Positions 1-8,951 of a stretch of DNA of 64,000 nucleotides are shown here, piece by piece. The position numbers were made by a program, and so were the translations under genes. Each line of letters begins with the position of its first letter. Position 1 is the first letter of the stretch. Source of the DNA: Dysgonamonadaceae bacterium. GTDB lineage: Bacteria; Bacteroidota; Bacteroidia; Bacteroidales; Azobacteroidaceae. The DNA lies in NCBI GenBank assembly GCA_031272075.1, contig JAISUK010000049.1, forward strand, positions 1-64,000. The letters are read 5' to 3'. The notes below the pieces were generated by a model, which was given only the letters and a program-made list of their open reading frames with translations, searched no databases and was not told where the DNA came from.

Positions 1-450
1 GGCTATTCCGATAACTGGATTAACCAGCGTTTGAAAAGCATCGAAATTCGCAAGGAACTGACGGACGAATGGAAACGGCACGGCTTGCAGGAAGGGCTGC
101 ATTTTGCCTCGCTTACCGACATTATTTACAAAACTTGGGCGGGAAAAACGGCAAAAGAATACAAAAAATTCAAAGGACTGAAAAAGGAAAATCTGCGCGA
201 TAATATGACCAATATCGAATTAGTACTCAATATGTTAGCCAAACTTTCCACCAAGCAGATTTCCGAAACGCAAAATCCCGAAACGATGCAGGAACATTCG
301 CAAGTAGCGCAGCAAGGCGGCGAAGTTGCCCGCAACGCCCGCCTCGAACTCGAAACCAAAACAGGCAAAGCCGTAGTTTCACCGCTCAATGCCAAAAAGG
401 GAATTTTGCTCGGCAAACAGGATGAAAACAATAGATTAACAAGTTTGTAA
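1..450 (+). CDS. dinD: DinD-like DNA-damage-inducible protein, C-terminal part (5' end outside window)
   Basis: The frame is open from base 1 (first residues GYSDNWINQR), so the gene begins before the window and the TTG at 31 is not its start. About 149 C-terminal residues are present. Segments such as LTDIIYKTWAGKTAKEYK, NMTNIELVLNMLAKL and EVARNARLELETKTGK, and the ending SPLNAKKG, are what I know from the DinD family, whose full members are about 270-280 residues with a BRO-like N-terminal domain. In Escherichia coli dinD is SOS-induced and its product acts against RecA filaments; a similar role here is inference. TAA stop at 448-450. No SOS box can be judged because the promoter lies outside. 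Family call is fairly sure, function less so. Confidence 0.75.
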   Translation, partial: GYSDNWINQRLKSIEIRKELTDEWKRHGLQEGLHFASLTDIIYKTWAGKTAKEYKKFKGLKKENLRDNMTNIELVLNMLAKLSTKQISETQNPETMQEHSQVAQQGGEVARNARLELETKTGKAVVSPLNAKKGILLGKQDENNRLTSL

Positions 451-574
451 GTGATTTACTATTCTTGGAATAATTGGCATGACGACTGGTCAAACAGTAT
501 CGTGCAGATAAAAATAGTATGCGACAGTTCAACGGCTTCCGTCGGAATCTGTTTCGGACGGTAAAGCGTAATTT

Positions 575-652
575 TTAAAATATTTCACTAAATGCATATT
601 GCAACCTTACAGTCAGCACATTATTTTCCAAATCGTCGTAAATAATATCATA
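575..652 (-). pseudogene. Detached 3' end of the porin frame (last beta-strand)
   Basis: Directly after the TAA at 653-655, in the same frame, the minus strand reads YDIIYDDLENNVLTV and then RLQYAFSEIF before a second stop at 575-577. Alternating polar and hydrophobic residues and an aromatic end are the usual closing strand of a Bacteroidetes outer-membrane barrel. Joined with LTV before the stop it makes a natural continuation. A single base change from an AAA, CAA or GAA codon would create the TAA. I read this as one interrupted gene spanning 575-1501. Confidence 0.55.
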
Positions 653-1501
653 TTAAACCGTTAATTTGACGTCGGGGCGATACGACCACAACAGCCCGAA
701 ACCGAATGTTTGATTATCTGCCCAATCATATTTCAAAACCGAAGTCAGCGGAACGGATGCCCATTCCTGAACAAGAGTAATATAACCGCCGTCAAAATCC
801 TGACCGGCAGATGATTTTGAATAAATAGACTCGCCTGTGGCGCGGGTAGTTCCCAATGCGCTCGAAAACCGAGCAGTCAAATCAATTCCAAAATAATCGC
901 AACGGGCGAAGGCGCTGTGATAATACGACGCACCGTAAAATTCGCCGCTCAAACGCGCAGCAAAATCCATCCGGTCGGACGTTTGCGGTTTAATGCCATT
1001 TCCGGCATACAATCCGGTTTCAACTTTTAAGTATTTTGCAAGAGGTTGAAACATAACGGCAACGCCCAAATCGCGTTCATCGGGAAACATCTTTCGCCAG
1101 ACAGCTGCCCGTTCCGGCGATTCGCGCACAGACGACGAAAGCGGAATCTCGCGACCGAAAATCCGCTTCATCACTCCGCTCTTGAACTCGACGATGTGGC
1201 AAAAATCAGGCTTCACGCTCAAATAAACATCTTTTAGCGCAATCCCTTTCTCTGTCATATCTGCCTGAAAAACAGCCGACAGCGATTTGTCGCTTTCAAA
1301 CGTCGCCTTTACCCGTCCGCATCTCACGCCAAAACGATAAAAACCATCACGCTCATCCTCGTTCGCGTTTCCGACATTCAATGTTGCATCACGCTGTCCG
1401 TACTGAAACTCCGTTTGAATATATCCCGAAATATCCGCTGTCTGCGCTTTGATATAAATACTTAAAATACATATTATCAGTAAAATAAAAGCCTTAATCA
1501 T
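653..1501 (-). CDS. Small outer-membrane porin-like beta-barrel, truncated by an in-frame stop
   Basis: Secreted beta-barrel protein with an N-terminal signal peptide (MIKAFILLIICILSIYIKAQ), followed by alternating strands and turns typical of phosphate-selective porin-like proteins: FQADMTEKGIALKDVYLSV, LKVETGLYAGNG, DFAARLSGEFYGASYYHSA and FGIDLTARFSSAL. The ATG at 1501 is preferred over the GTG at 1510 because it starts directly with the signal peptide. The frame ends with DVKLTV and TAA at 653-655, but it stays open beyond the stop for 25 more codons that look like the missing last strand (see next entry). At 282 residues it is short for a porin of this group, which usually exceeds 330. 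No substrate can be assigned. A TAATTTTG -7 box lies 26 nt upstream of the ATG. It is probably a recent pseudogene or a sequencing error. Confidence 0.6.
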   Translation of the reverse strand: MIKAFILLIICILSIYIKAQTADISGYIQTEFQYGQRDATLNVGNANEDERDGFYRFGVRCGRVKATFESDKSLSAVFQADMTEKGIALKDVYLSVKPDFCHIVEFKSGVMKRIFGREIPLSSSVRESPERAAVWRKMFPDERDLGVAVMFQPLAKYLKVETGLYAGNGIKPQTSDRMDFAARLSGEFYGASYYHSAFARCDYFGIDLTARFSSALGTTRATGESIYSKSSAGQDFDGGYITLVQEWASVPLTSVLKYDWADNQTFGFGLLWSYRPDVKLTV

Positions 1502-1526
1502 TGAAAACACATTCGTAGTTCCGCCG

Positions 1527-1534
1527 CAAAATTA
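1527..1534 (-). promoter_or_regulatory. Bacteroidetes -7 box TAATTTTG for the porin gene
   Basis: Minus strand TAATTTTG fits TAnnTTTG and lies 26 nt upstream of the ATG at 1501. No convincing -33 TTG at the usual 19-21 nt spacing. Confidence 0.4.
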
Positions 1535-1673
1535 TACCTTCCGGATTACAAACAGGATACACAGATGTTACAAAAACGATAAGATTTAAGAAAGGCGGGT
1601 TACTACGAACTACTTTTTTCTTCGTTGATTGACTTTATTCTCAAAATTTTTCCATCAGCGAATAGACTTTTTT

Positions 1674-1681
1674 TACTTTTG
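1674..1681 (+). promoter_or_regulatory. Bacteroidetes -7 box TACTTTTG upstream of uptake locus 1
   Basis: TACTTTTG matches TAnnTTTG exactly, 74 nt before the FecR start at 1755. The -33 region has only a T-run near 1647-1651. It would drive FecR-SusC-SusD-TlpA as one transcript. Confidence 0.45.
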
Positions 1682-1754
1682 TTCGTCATATATCATAAAT
1701 GAAGGAATGATTTTTATCTATTCCGAATAAAATCTATCATTAATCACCATTCAA

Positions 1755-2804
1755 ATGGAAAATTTTGAAAATAACGACAGGATCGTTTACCTTTTATCCA
1801 GGTATATTTCACTGTTGACTACGAAAGACGAAGAGAAAGAGCTCTTTGTGCTCGTCGCCGGAAAGAGCGATGAACAACTCAGTACGTTCATTGAAAGCGT
1901 ATGGAAATCATATTTGCCTGCCGTTCCTTTCTCGGAAGAAAAGTCGCGGAAGATTTTGAATGACATCCTGCAGGAAAAAACGAATCGCTCCCCATGGGGA
2001 TATTTCGTAAAAAATCCTTCGTGGCAACGCGCCCTTTCGATAGCAGCGATGATTGCTGTTGTCTTTTGCCTTGGAGTACTGTATTGGATGACAGGATCGC
2101 AACGGCAGTCCGGTAAAGCGCAGACGGTTTTTGTCGCTGCAGTCGAAGTTTCTCCCGACACGCCTGTCGATTATATCCGAAACATTGTGCTTCCCGACAG
2201 CAGTGTGGTCATCCTTCAGCAACACAGTACCCTCTGCGGCCTGGAAAATTTCAATGAAGGCACACGAACCCTCACTTTATCGGGGCAAGCCTACTTCGAT
2301 GTCAGGGAAAATCTACAAAAGCCGTTTGTCATCCACACGGGTGCTATCACGACAACGGTGCTCGGCACGGCTTTCAACATCCGCGCCATGCAGGACGAGA
2401 ATGACGTGACGCTCTCGGTATCAAAAGGACGGGTGAAAGTAGCAAACCGCGACAAGGTGCTGGCCATCCTGACGGTAAACCAGGAATTGCGTTGTTCTTC
2501 CGAATCAGAACCGAAAGTCGTCAACACCGAGGCAAAGAAGAAGATCGTCGGATGGACACGTCAAGACATGGATTTCGATCATGTCTCCCTGAAGGAAGTC
2601 GCCGTAGAACTCAGTCGGCGGTTCGGTGTCAATATTGCAATCACAGGAGATCGCCTGGCCGATTCCGCTATCGTTGCCTCGTTTAGCGGCACAGAATCGC
2701 TTGAAGATATCCTGAAAATTTTATGCGCCATCAATTCAAGAACGCATTATGCGGTTCAAGACAGTAAAAATATCGTCATCTCAAATGAAGTAATTCCATT
2801 TTAA
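1755..2804 (+). CDS. FecR-family anti-sigma factor (uptake locus 1)
   Basis: Inner-membrane anti-sigma regulator of 349 residues. Residues 1-85 form the cytoplasmic sigma-binding part, a single membrane helix lies at about 91-113 (ALSIAAMIAVVFCLGVLYWM), and the periplasmic FecR domain follows (TLTLSGQAYFDVRENLQKPF, TTTVLGTAFNIRAM). The C-terminal domain near 275-345 (FDHVSLKEVAVELSRRFGVN) is the DUF4974 type that meets the N-terminal signalling domain of the SusC partner. It lies 18 nt upstream of susC, consistent with one operon. Usually an ECF sigma gene sits immediately upstream; here 1511-1754 has none and the next gene upstream is the divergent porin, so the sigma partner must be elsewhere. 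Family assignment is secure; the partner is unknown. Confidence 0.9.
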   Translation: MENFENNDRIVYLLSRYISLLTTKDEEKELFVLVAGKSDEQLSTFIESVWKSYLPAVPFSEEKSRKILNDILQEKTNRSPWGYFVKNPSWQRALSIAAMIAVVFCLGVLYWMTGSQRQSGKAQTVFVAAVEVSPDTPVDYIRNIVLPDSSVVILQQHSTLCGLENFNEGTRTLTLSGQAYFDVRENLQKPFVIHTGAITTTVLGTAFNIRAMQDENDVTLSVSKGRVKVANRDKVLAILTVNQELRCSSESEPKVVNTEAKKKIVGWTRQDMDFDHVSLKEVAVELSRRFGVNIAITGDRLADSAIVASFSGTESLEDILKILCAINSRTHYAVQDSKNIVISNEVIPF

Positions 2805-2822
2805 TTATTAATAATATCAATT

Positions 2823-5800
2823 ATGAACGTATTGGGGAAAGCAAGTAATATCATTCTTATCCTACTGGGAATGATATTATTAACTGGTCATGAAGTTGTA
2901 TACGGACAAAAGGCTGAACAACAGATTGCTTTTGAATTAGAGAATAAGTCATTGGATGAAGGTCTCCAGGCTCTTGGAAAAGTCTCCGGGTTCAAAATGG
3001 CTTATTCATCACAGCTGGTCACGAAATACAAACGGATTTCGGTGAAGAAAGGTGTCAGAAGTGTAAAAGAAACATTGGATTTGTTGCTGAAAGACACCGA
3101 TCTGGAGGGAATTATCCAAGCTACTCGGATCCTCATCGTAGAGAAACAGCAAGTGAAAGAGAACTTGTTGCCGGGTCAATTTCTGCTGCAAGGGGTGGTG
3201 ACCGACCTACGCGCCATCCCGTTGAGCGGAGTCAGCATCGGAATCAAAGCAGAAAACCGAGGCTCGGTTACTGACATCAACGGACGGTTTTCGATCAAGG
3301 TAAAATCGGGACAAATGCTTGGTTTTTCCTGTCTGGGCTACAAAAACAAAGAAATGCTGGTCACTGTCAACACGCTTCTGGAGGTCGTGATGGAAGAATC
3401 GGAAAACAAACTGTCGGAAGTGGTGGTACTGGGTTACGGCAACACATTGCGGAAAGACCTGACCGGTTCGATCTCTACCGTCAACACCAACGAATTGCTC
3501 ACTGTTCCTGCCATGAGCCTCGACGATGCCCTCGCAGGGAAAGCGGCAGGCGTGGCGATCACCAAAGCCGACGGCTCTCCGGGCGGCGCTGTCAGGATCC
3601 GTGTCAGAGGCGGCTCGTCGCTGGCGGGGAGCACCGATCCGCTCTACGTGATCGATGGGATACCGATCGATGTAACAAACAACTACCAATCGGTTTCCGA
3701 AATTGTGAACCCAATGGAAGCGAGCAACTACGGCGATGATTTCAACAGCAGCATCAGCGGCGCATTCTCCCGCGGGTTGAATAACCTCGCAGGGCTGGAT
3801 CTCAACGATGTGGAATCGATCGACATCCTGAAAGACGCTTCTGCAACAGCCATCTACGGTTCTAAAGCGGCCAACGGCGTCGTAATCATCACCACAAAAA
3901 AAGGACGGAAAGAAAGCGCTCCCCGAATCAACCTCGATTACTTTTTCGGTGTCAACAAGCCGATTGCCGACAAAGCACTGAATGCAGAACAATACAAGTC
4001 GGCGCTGCTGCAAGCGGCACAAAATACGATCGACAACCTGAACAAGAACGCGGCAGGATTGACGGCGGCACAACAAGTCATGTTCAATTCCTTTTCCAAT
4101 TCCGCCCGCACCAACGCTCAAAAAGTACTGGATAATGCCGGACAATGGGGAAATGCCGATACCGACTGGCTCGACCTGGTGCTTCGTACGGGCAATTCCC
4201 ACAATATCCATTTTTCTTTAAACGGCGGAAGCCAAAATTCGCGCTATTATGCTTCCACTTCCTATACCAGGCAAGACGGAACGCTGATCAGTACCGATTT
4301 TGAACGCATCTCAGGGAAAATCAACCTGGATACCGACATCTCGAACCGACTGCGATTGCTGACCAATCTCAATTACGGATATATCAAGAATAACATTACC
4401 AACGGATTGTATACCCAGGCGCTCTATGCACCGCCGGTCTTTGAGCCGTACAATCCCGACGGCACTTATGCTACTTTCGGCGATTTGAGCACGAGCTACA
4501 TGGGATTCCAGAATCCGCTGGCAGTGGCCACTTCCACCAATCGAGCGACCACTTACCTGCTGAAAGGAACCATTGGTTTAGAATTTGACATACTCCGAGA
4601 CCTGAGGTTTAAAAGCACTGCTTCAGTCGATTATAATTCTTATAACCAGGTGAACTATGTACCCAGTTATGTGAAGATAGGCGGATTCTACGGCGCGGAA
4701 GATTCCGGAGGCGGCACCGGCTCAGAAGCGCAGTCCCTGTCCATCAACACGTTCTTTGAAAATACATTGACTTACGAAAAGGTGTTTAATTCCGCGCATC
4801 GGTTCAATGTCCTGCTGGGCACTTCGTGGGAAAACAAGAAAATGAATTATTTCAAGGCCTCCGGCAAAGGTTATCCCGACGACAATATCTTGACCGGCTT
4901 GAGTTCGGCGGCGCAACCTACCTCTGTGGCAGGAGCCAGCCCTTGGCTCAGCAGTTCGTTGCTGTCGTTTTATATTAGGGCAAACTATTACTATCAGGAT
5001 AAATACCTGTTTACTTTCACCGGCAGAAGCGATGCCTCTTCCAAATTTGCTCCGGACAACCGGGTCGGCTATTTCCCTTCGGGCGCTATTGCTTGGCGTA
5101 TCTCGCAAGAAGCTTTCCTGAGTGATGTGTCGTGGATCGACGATCTGAAAATCCGGGCGAGCGCCGGAAAAACCGGCACTCAAAATATCGACGACAACAT
5201 GTGGCGGACACTCTATACGCCCGATTCCTACGCAGGGAAGAACGCGCTGTATCCTTCGCAACTGGGCAACAGTGAAATCAAATGGGAATCGACCGTGCAA
5301 AAAGACCTGGGACTGGATTTCTCTTTCATGAACGGGCGATTGGGCGGCACATTCGGCTATTATCACAAAATTACCGACGGCGCATTGCTGAATATCACGC
5401 CTGCCCCCAGTTCGGGCTTTTCTACTGTGGTATACAATATCGCCAAAATTCGGAATGTAGGGATCGAGCTTGACTTGTACGGCTATTTCGTGAGAAACAA
5501 AGATTTCAGTTGGCGAGGCGCATTGAATCTCGCACAGAATAAATCCAAAGTGCTGAACATCCTTGGAGAACGCTTTTCCGATGCTTCCGACCGAGCGGCG
5601 CTCAACCTCGGCAACAGCATCGTGAAAGAAGGCGAATCGCTGGGGTTGCTTTGCGGATACAAAAGCGTCGGGATTATTCGGGATGAAGAACAATTGCAAT
5701 CCTATCTGTCCCGCTTCCCCGCAACGGCTGCGTATGCTATATGGTGGGCGCTGTTCCCGGCGGTGGGCGTCGGCAGCCTTGAATATGCGCAAAACGAAAC

Positions 5801-6326
5801 AGGAATGTACTATCAGGATGTCATCGGCAATGCTTCGCCCGATTTCTTCGGTGGTTATACCAATACATTGACCTATAAGCATTTTTCGCTGCTGACGCAT
5901 TTCACATTTTCTTACGGCAACGAATTGATCTACCTGAACGACGTTTCCGATATGGCCATGAGCTACACGCTGAAAAACCGGACGACGCATTTGCTGGGCG
6001 ACAATCCGAACCTGTCGGAGCGTCCGGCGAATATTTATACCGGCATGATCATTTTCCTGACGGATCAGAATGTCTACGATGCTTCCTATTTGAAACTCAA
6101 GACATTGTCGCTGAGCTACAATGTGCCGCAGAAATTCCTGAAACCGTTGCATGCTTCGGAGCTTCAGGTTTATGCGACGGCCGGGAACCTGTTTACCTTG
6201 ACCAAGTATCCCGGACTGGATCCGGAAGTGAGTGACGCTCCCGGAAGCGTTATCGGTGGCGGAAGGGACATCAGTTCCTATCCGACTTCAAAGAGTTATA
6301 CATTTGGAGTGAGAATCAATTTTTAA
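2823..6326 (+). CDS. SusC/RagA-family TonB-dependent transporter with STN signalling domain (locus 1)
   Basis: Outer-membrane TonB-dependent transporter, 1167 residues. Order: signal peptide (1-29, ending EVVYGQ); STN domain at about 35-100 (LDEGLQALGKVSGFKMAYSS); a carboxypeptidase-regulatory-like repeat at about 120-195 (VVTDLRAIPLSGVSIG); plug domain from about 198 (LSEVVVLGYG, VRVRGGSSLAGSTDPLYVID with slight variation, LKDASATAIYGSKAANGVVI); then a 22-strand barrel ending in an aromatic residue (TFGVRINF). The STN domain is what a FecR protein reads, so this transporter is expected to signal through the FecR gene 18 nt upstream. SusD follows after 11 nt and forms the lid of the uptake complex. 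Substrate cannot be read from the sequence; the TlpA gene at the end of the operon argues for more than a plain glycan locus. Confidence 0.93.
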   Translation: MNVLGKASNIILILLGMILLTGHEVVYGQKAEQQIAFELENKSLDEGLQALGKVSGFKMAYSSQLVTKYKRISVKKGVRSVKETLDLLLKDTDLEGIIQATRILIVEKQQVKENLLPGQFLLQGVVTDLRAIPLSGVSIGIKAENRGSVTDINGRFSIKVKSGQMLGFSCLGYKNKEMLVTVNTLLEVVMEESENKLSEVVVLGYGNTLRKDLTGSISTVNTNELLTVPAMSLDDALAGKAAGVAITKADGSPGGAVRIRVRGGSSLAGSTDPLYVIDGIPIDVTNNYQSVSEIVNPMEASNYGDDFNSSISGAFSRGLNNLAGLDLNDVESIDILKDASATAIYGSKAANGVVIITTKKGRKESAPRINLDYFFGVNKPIADKALNAEQYKSALLQAAQNTIDNLNKNAAGLTAAQQVMFNSFSNSARTNAQKVLDNAGQWGNADTDWLDLVLRTGNSHNIHFSLNGGSQNSRYYASTSYTRQDGTLISTDFERISGKINLDTDISNRLRLLTNLNYGYIKNNITNGLYTQALYAPPVFEPYNPDGTYATFGDLSTSYMGFQNPLAVATSTNRATTYLLKGTIGLEFDILRDLRFKSTASVDYNSYNQVNYVPSYVKIGGFYGAEDSGGGTGSEAQSLSINTFFENTLTYEKVFNSAHRFNVLLGTSWENKKMNYFKASGKGYPDDNILTGLSSAAQPTSVAGASPWLSSSLLSFYIRANYYYQDKYLFTFTGRSDASSKFAPDNRVGYFPSGAIAWRISQEAFLSDVSWIDDLKIRASAGKTGTQNIDDNMWRTLYTPDSYAGKNALYPSQLGNSEIKWESTVQKDLGLDFSFMNGRLGGTFGYYHKITDGALLNITPAPSSGFSTVVYNIAKIRNVGIELDLYGYFVRNKDFSWRGALNLAQNKSKVLNILGERFSDASDRAALNLGNSIVKEGESLGLLCGYKSVGIIRDEEQLQSYLSRFPATAAYAIWWALFPAVGVGSLEYAQNETGMYYQDVIGNASPDFFGGYTNTLTYKHFSLLTHFTFSYGNELIYLNDVSDMAMSYTLKNRTTHLLGDNPNLSERPANIYTGMIIFLTDQNVYDASYLKLKTLSLSYNVPQKFLKPLHASELQVYATAGNLFTLTKYPGLDPEVSDAPGSVIGGGRDISSYPTSKSYTFGVRINF

Positions 6327-6337
6327 CAATAAAGACA

Positions 6338-7747
6338 ATGAAAAATTCTACAATACATATCCTTTTTTATATTGCATGCCTGGTCGTGTCTTCATGCGAC
6401 GATCAGCTGAATATGTTGCCCACGCAGGTCAAAGTCGACGGAAATCTTATCGTTGACCAGAAAAGCGCCGAGATTGCGTTGAACGGCGCTTATTACAGGT
6501 ATGCCGTGTGCGGATTGGATAATTACAATGTGCCGACTACCAGTTGTTTTAATGATTTCGAGATTTATCCTGCCCAATTTGGAGGCGTTTTGCTTTATTA
6601 CCAGGGCGCTCAACCGTTGGAGTCCCATGCACTGAATGCAACAAGCTATTATGCGTCGGGGTTGTGGTTCGATTCGTACCAGTCGCTGTATGCCGCCAAC
6701 GGCGTAATCAGCCAGATGGAAGCCGCACCGGACGGCTGGTTTCAGAGCGGCAGAAAGACGGGAATCATCGGTGAAGCGCGTTTGCTGCGGGCTTTTACGC
6801 ATTATAACCTGCTTCGCTGGTTTGCGCAATATTATGACTACACTAGCTCGTATGGTGCATTAATCCGCAATGAAGTGGCCGTGACGGGCAATATCGCCAA
6901 AGACCGCAGTACCGTGAAAGAATCGTACGATGCCGTTTTGCAGGATATCGACTATGCCATCGAGCATTGCCCTGAAAGCAATGCGAAATATTATCTCAAC
7001 AAATGGGTCGCAAAAGGACTGAAAGCAAGGGTGTTGATGATGCGCGGTCAATCAGGCGATTATGCACAGGTTGTCTCCCTCACAACCGACATCCTCTCCA
7101 ATTCGCCCTATCAATTGGAGGATAAACTACAGGATATTTTCTATCTGAAAGGATTGGAAAGTCAAGAAGTGATGTTCGGCATCCAACCGAAAGAAGGACA
7201 AACCCGAAAAATGGAGGCTTATTACTATCGTAACGTTACGCAATTCTATCCGACGGAAAAATTCCTGTCGCTGTTTGATAACGATCCTCGGCGGGAATGG
7301 CTTTTTACGAATAATCTGATTACCAAATATTTGCACAATGACAACCCTGTCGCTACGCTGCTCGAAGAGGTGAACTACCAAATGCGGCTTACGGAATTTT
7401 ATCTGCTCAAAGCAGAAGCGCTGGTATTGACCGGCGGCGACAAAAATGAAGTCCGCGCGCTGTTGAAAGACGTGATGGCGACAGCAGGTATTACCGACCT
7501 CTCCGCTGTCGACAAAGCCACTAGCGACAATGATTTGCTTTCACTGATCTTTGAAGAGACATTGAAAAACCTGTTCTGCGAAAGCGGACGCGAACTCGAG
7601 ATCATGATGCGGATGCCAAAATCGATTGTGCAGCCGTTCAATTCTTTCTGCGACGCGCCTGACGTGATGATTTTGCCGATTCCTGCCGAAGAATTTAAGC
7701 AGAATCCGGTTCTGTCACAACAAAATCCGGGCTATTCCAAAGAATAA
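6338..7747 (+). CDS. SusD/RagB-family surface lipoprotein (locus 1)
   Basis: Substrate-binding lid of the SusCD complex, 469 residues, anchored through the lipobox cysteine at residue 20 (CLVVSSC). The SusD fold is indicated by the N-terminal segment after the lipobox (LNMLPTQ), the TPR-like helices with EARLLRAFTHYNLLRWFAQY, and the helix KWVAKGLKARVLMM. The C-terminal part (LTEFYLLKAEALVLTG, ESGRELEIMMRM, ILPIPAEEFKQNP) is also typical. Its start is 11 nt after the susC stop, in the same operon. The protein is shorter than many SusD proteins (500-600), as often seen for the RagB branch. Its stop codon is followed at once by a tandem octamer repeat. Confidence 0.9.
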   Translation: MKNSTIHILFYIACLVVSSCDDQLNMLPTQVKVDGNLIVDQKSAEIALNGAYYRYAVCGLDNYNVPTTSCFNDFEIYPAQFGGVLLYYQGAQPLESHALNATSYYASGLWFDSYQSLYAANGVISQMEAAPDGWFQSGRKTGIIGEARLLRAFTHYNLLRWFAQYYDYTSSYGALIRNEVAVTGNIAKDRSTVKESYDAVLQDIDYAIEHCPESNAKYYLNKWVAKGLKARVLMMRGQSGDYAQVVSLTTDILSNSPYQLEDKLQDIFYLKGLESQEVMFGIQPKEGQTRKMEAYYYRNVTQFYPTEKFLSLFDNDPRREWLFTNNLITKYLHNDNPVATLLEEVNYQMRLTEFYLLKAEALVLTGGDKNEVRALLKDVMATAGITDLSAVDKATSDNDLLSLIFEETLKNLFCESGRELEIMMRMPKSIVQPFNSFCDAPDVMILPIPAEEFKQNPVLSQQNPGYSKE

Positions 7748-7748
7748 T

Positions 7749-7781
7749 CCTTCAATCCTTCAATCCTTCAATCCTTCAATC
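7749..7781 (+). repeat. Tandem octamer repeat (TTCAATCC, about 4 copies)
   Basis: Directly after the SusD stop codon TAA (7745-7747), the unit TTCAATCC occurs three times in full and a fourth time with TTCAATCA. The same octamer reappears at 61931-61962. It is not coding here and lies between susD and the TlpA-like gene. Confidence 0.85.
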
Positions 7782-7802
7782 AATGTATTAATAACTCAAA
7801 AA

Positions 7803-8942
7803 ATGAAACACTCAACAATCTTATTTCTGGTGTGCCTCGCAATGGTTGCCTGCACACAAAAGCCCGACAGCAATGTTTTTGTATTGAAAGGCGCTGTCGA
7901 TGCGCACGACGGTGAGCAGGTCTATTTATATTATTCACTGGGGCTAAATAACCGTAATAGCGTAATTTCTGACACTACGCTTGTTGAAAATGGCAAGTTT
8001 GAATTTAAGGGCAAGCTCGATCAGGCAGTCAGTGCCACCATTTCCTTCGGAGATGCTCACGACCGGAACAACAAGCAACGAGTAAACTTTTTTATCGAAC
8101 CCAGCATCATGGAATTGACGCTGAACAACGACGATTTCAGTAAATCGGAATTGAAAGGATCAACGATAAATGACGAATGGAAACAGATTAACGCGGAAAG
8201 CGAAAAAATCAGGGAAGAAGCTGCGGCGCTGTATAAAGCGGTGGAAGAAGAAAAAGACGTCGAGAAGCGCGACAGCATCCGGGAACTGCTTGAACCCTAC
8301 ACTGCGCGTGTCCATAGTCTATACCTTGATTTTATAAAGAATAATCCCGATTCCTACCTTGCTGCATACCTTTTGCTGTATGAAAAGAGCCAACTTTCAT
8401 TTGAAGAATTGTCCGCGATTTACGGGGCTTTTTCCGACCGAGTGAAAAACAGCTCCTTTGCTTCGGGGACGAAAGAAGAGATCGCAACACTGAAAAATGT
8501 CCAGCCGGGAGCTACGGCGCCCTATTTTGCTACTGTGGATATTCATGGCGATTCGTTGCGAATCACGGATTTCAAAGGGAAATATGTGCTGCTCGATTTT
8601 TGGGCAAGCTGGTGCATCCCTTGTCGAAAAGGCAATCCGCATTTGAAAGCACTGTATGCCGAATACCATGACAAAGGATTGGAAGTGATTTGTGTGTCCG
8701 ACGACGACAGCAATCCCGACAAATGGCGCGAAGCAGTGGCGCAGGATGGCATCGAAGCCTTCCACCATGTGTTGCGTGGACTGGTGATTCGGGAAAAATT
8801 TGACCGCACCAACAGCATCAACGACAAATACGCCATCCATTTCCTGCCGACCAAGTACCTGATCGACAAGGAAGGAAAGATGATCGGGAAAGTCGAGGAA
8901 AAAGACCTCGATGAGCGACTGAAAGCCATCTTTTCGGAATAG
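7803..8942 (+). CDS. TlpA-like thiol-disulfide oxidoreductase lipoprotein (locus 1)
   Basis: Periplasmic or surface lipoprotein of 379 residues with lipobox cysteine at 17 (AMVACTQ). The N-terminal half (about 25-225) resembles DUF4369, a beta-sandwich followed by helices; the C-terminal half (about 235-379) is an AhpC/TSA-TlpA thioredoxin fold with the redox pair C271-C274 in FWASWCIPCRKG and the cis-proline loop FLPTKYLID. Such proteins reduce or exchange disulfides outside the cytoplasm. It ends locus 1, 55 nt after susD, across the octamer repeat. A protein of the same size and design (378 residues) ends locus 2 at 43155, which suggests the two loci share a redox need. Convergent with the gene at 8952, with 9 nt between stops. 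Confidence 0.88.
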   Translation: MKHSTILFLVCLAMVACTQKPDSNVFVLKGAVDAHDGEQVYLYYSLGLNNRNSVISDTTLVENGKFEFKGKLDQAVSATISFGDAHDRNNKQRVNFFIEPSIMELTLNNDDFSKSELKGSTINDEWKQINAESEKIREEAAALYKAVEEEKDVEKRDSIRELLEPYTARVHSLYLDFIKNNPDSYLAAYLLLYEKSQLSFEELSAIYGAFSDRVKNSSFASGTKEEIATLKNVQPGATAPYFATVDIHGDSLRITDFKGKYVLLDFWASWCIPCRKGNPHLKALYAEYHDKGLEVICVSDDDSNPDKWREAVAQDGIEAFHHVLRGLVIREKFDRTNSINDKYAIHFLPTKYLIDKEGKMIGKVEEKDLDERLKAIFSE

Positions 8943-8951
8943 CCTTGAAAG

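Noticed and set aside
451-574. Gap between dinD and the porin as a possible small gene or RNA
   Set aside because: No frame of note and no stable hairpin; nothing could be supported.
4722-6152. Long antisense frame (476 codons) under susC of locus 1
   Set aside because: Shadow of the SusC reading frame; no signal, domain or start context, and the sense protein is certain. The antisense frames at 3207-4211, 36779-38104 and 38444-39412 are of the same kind.
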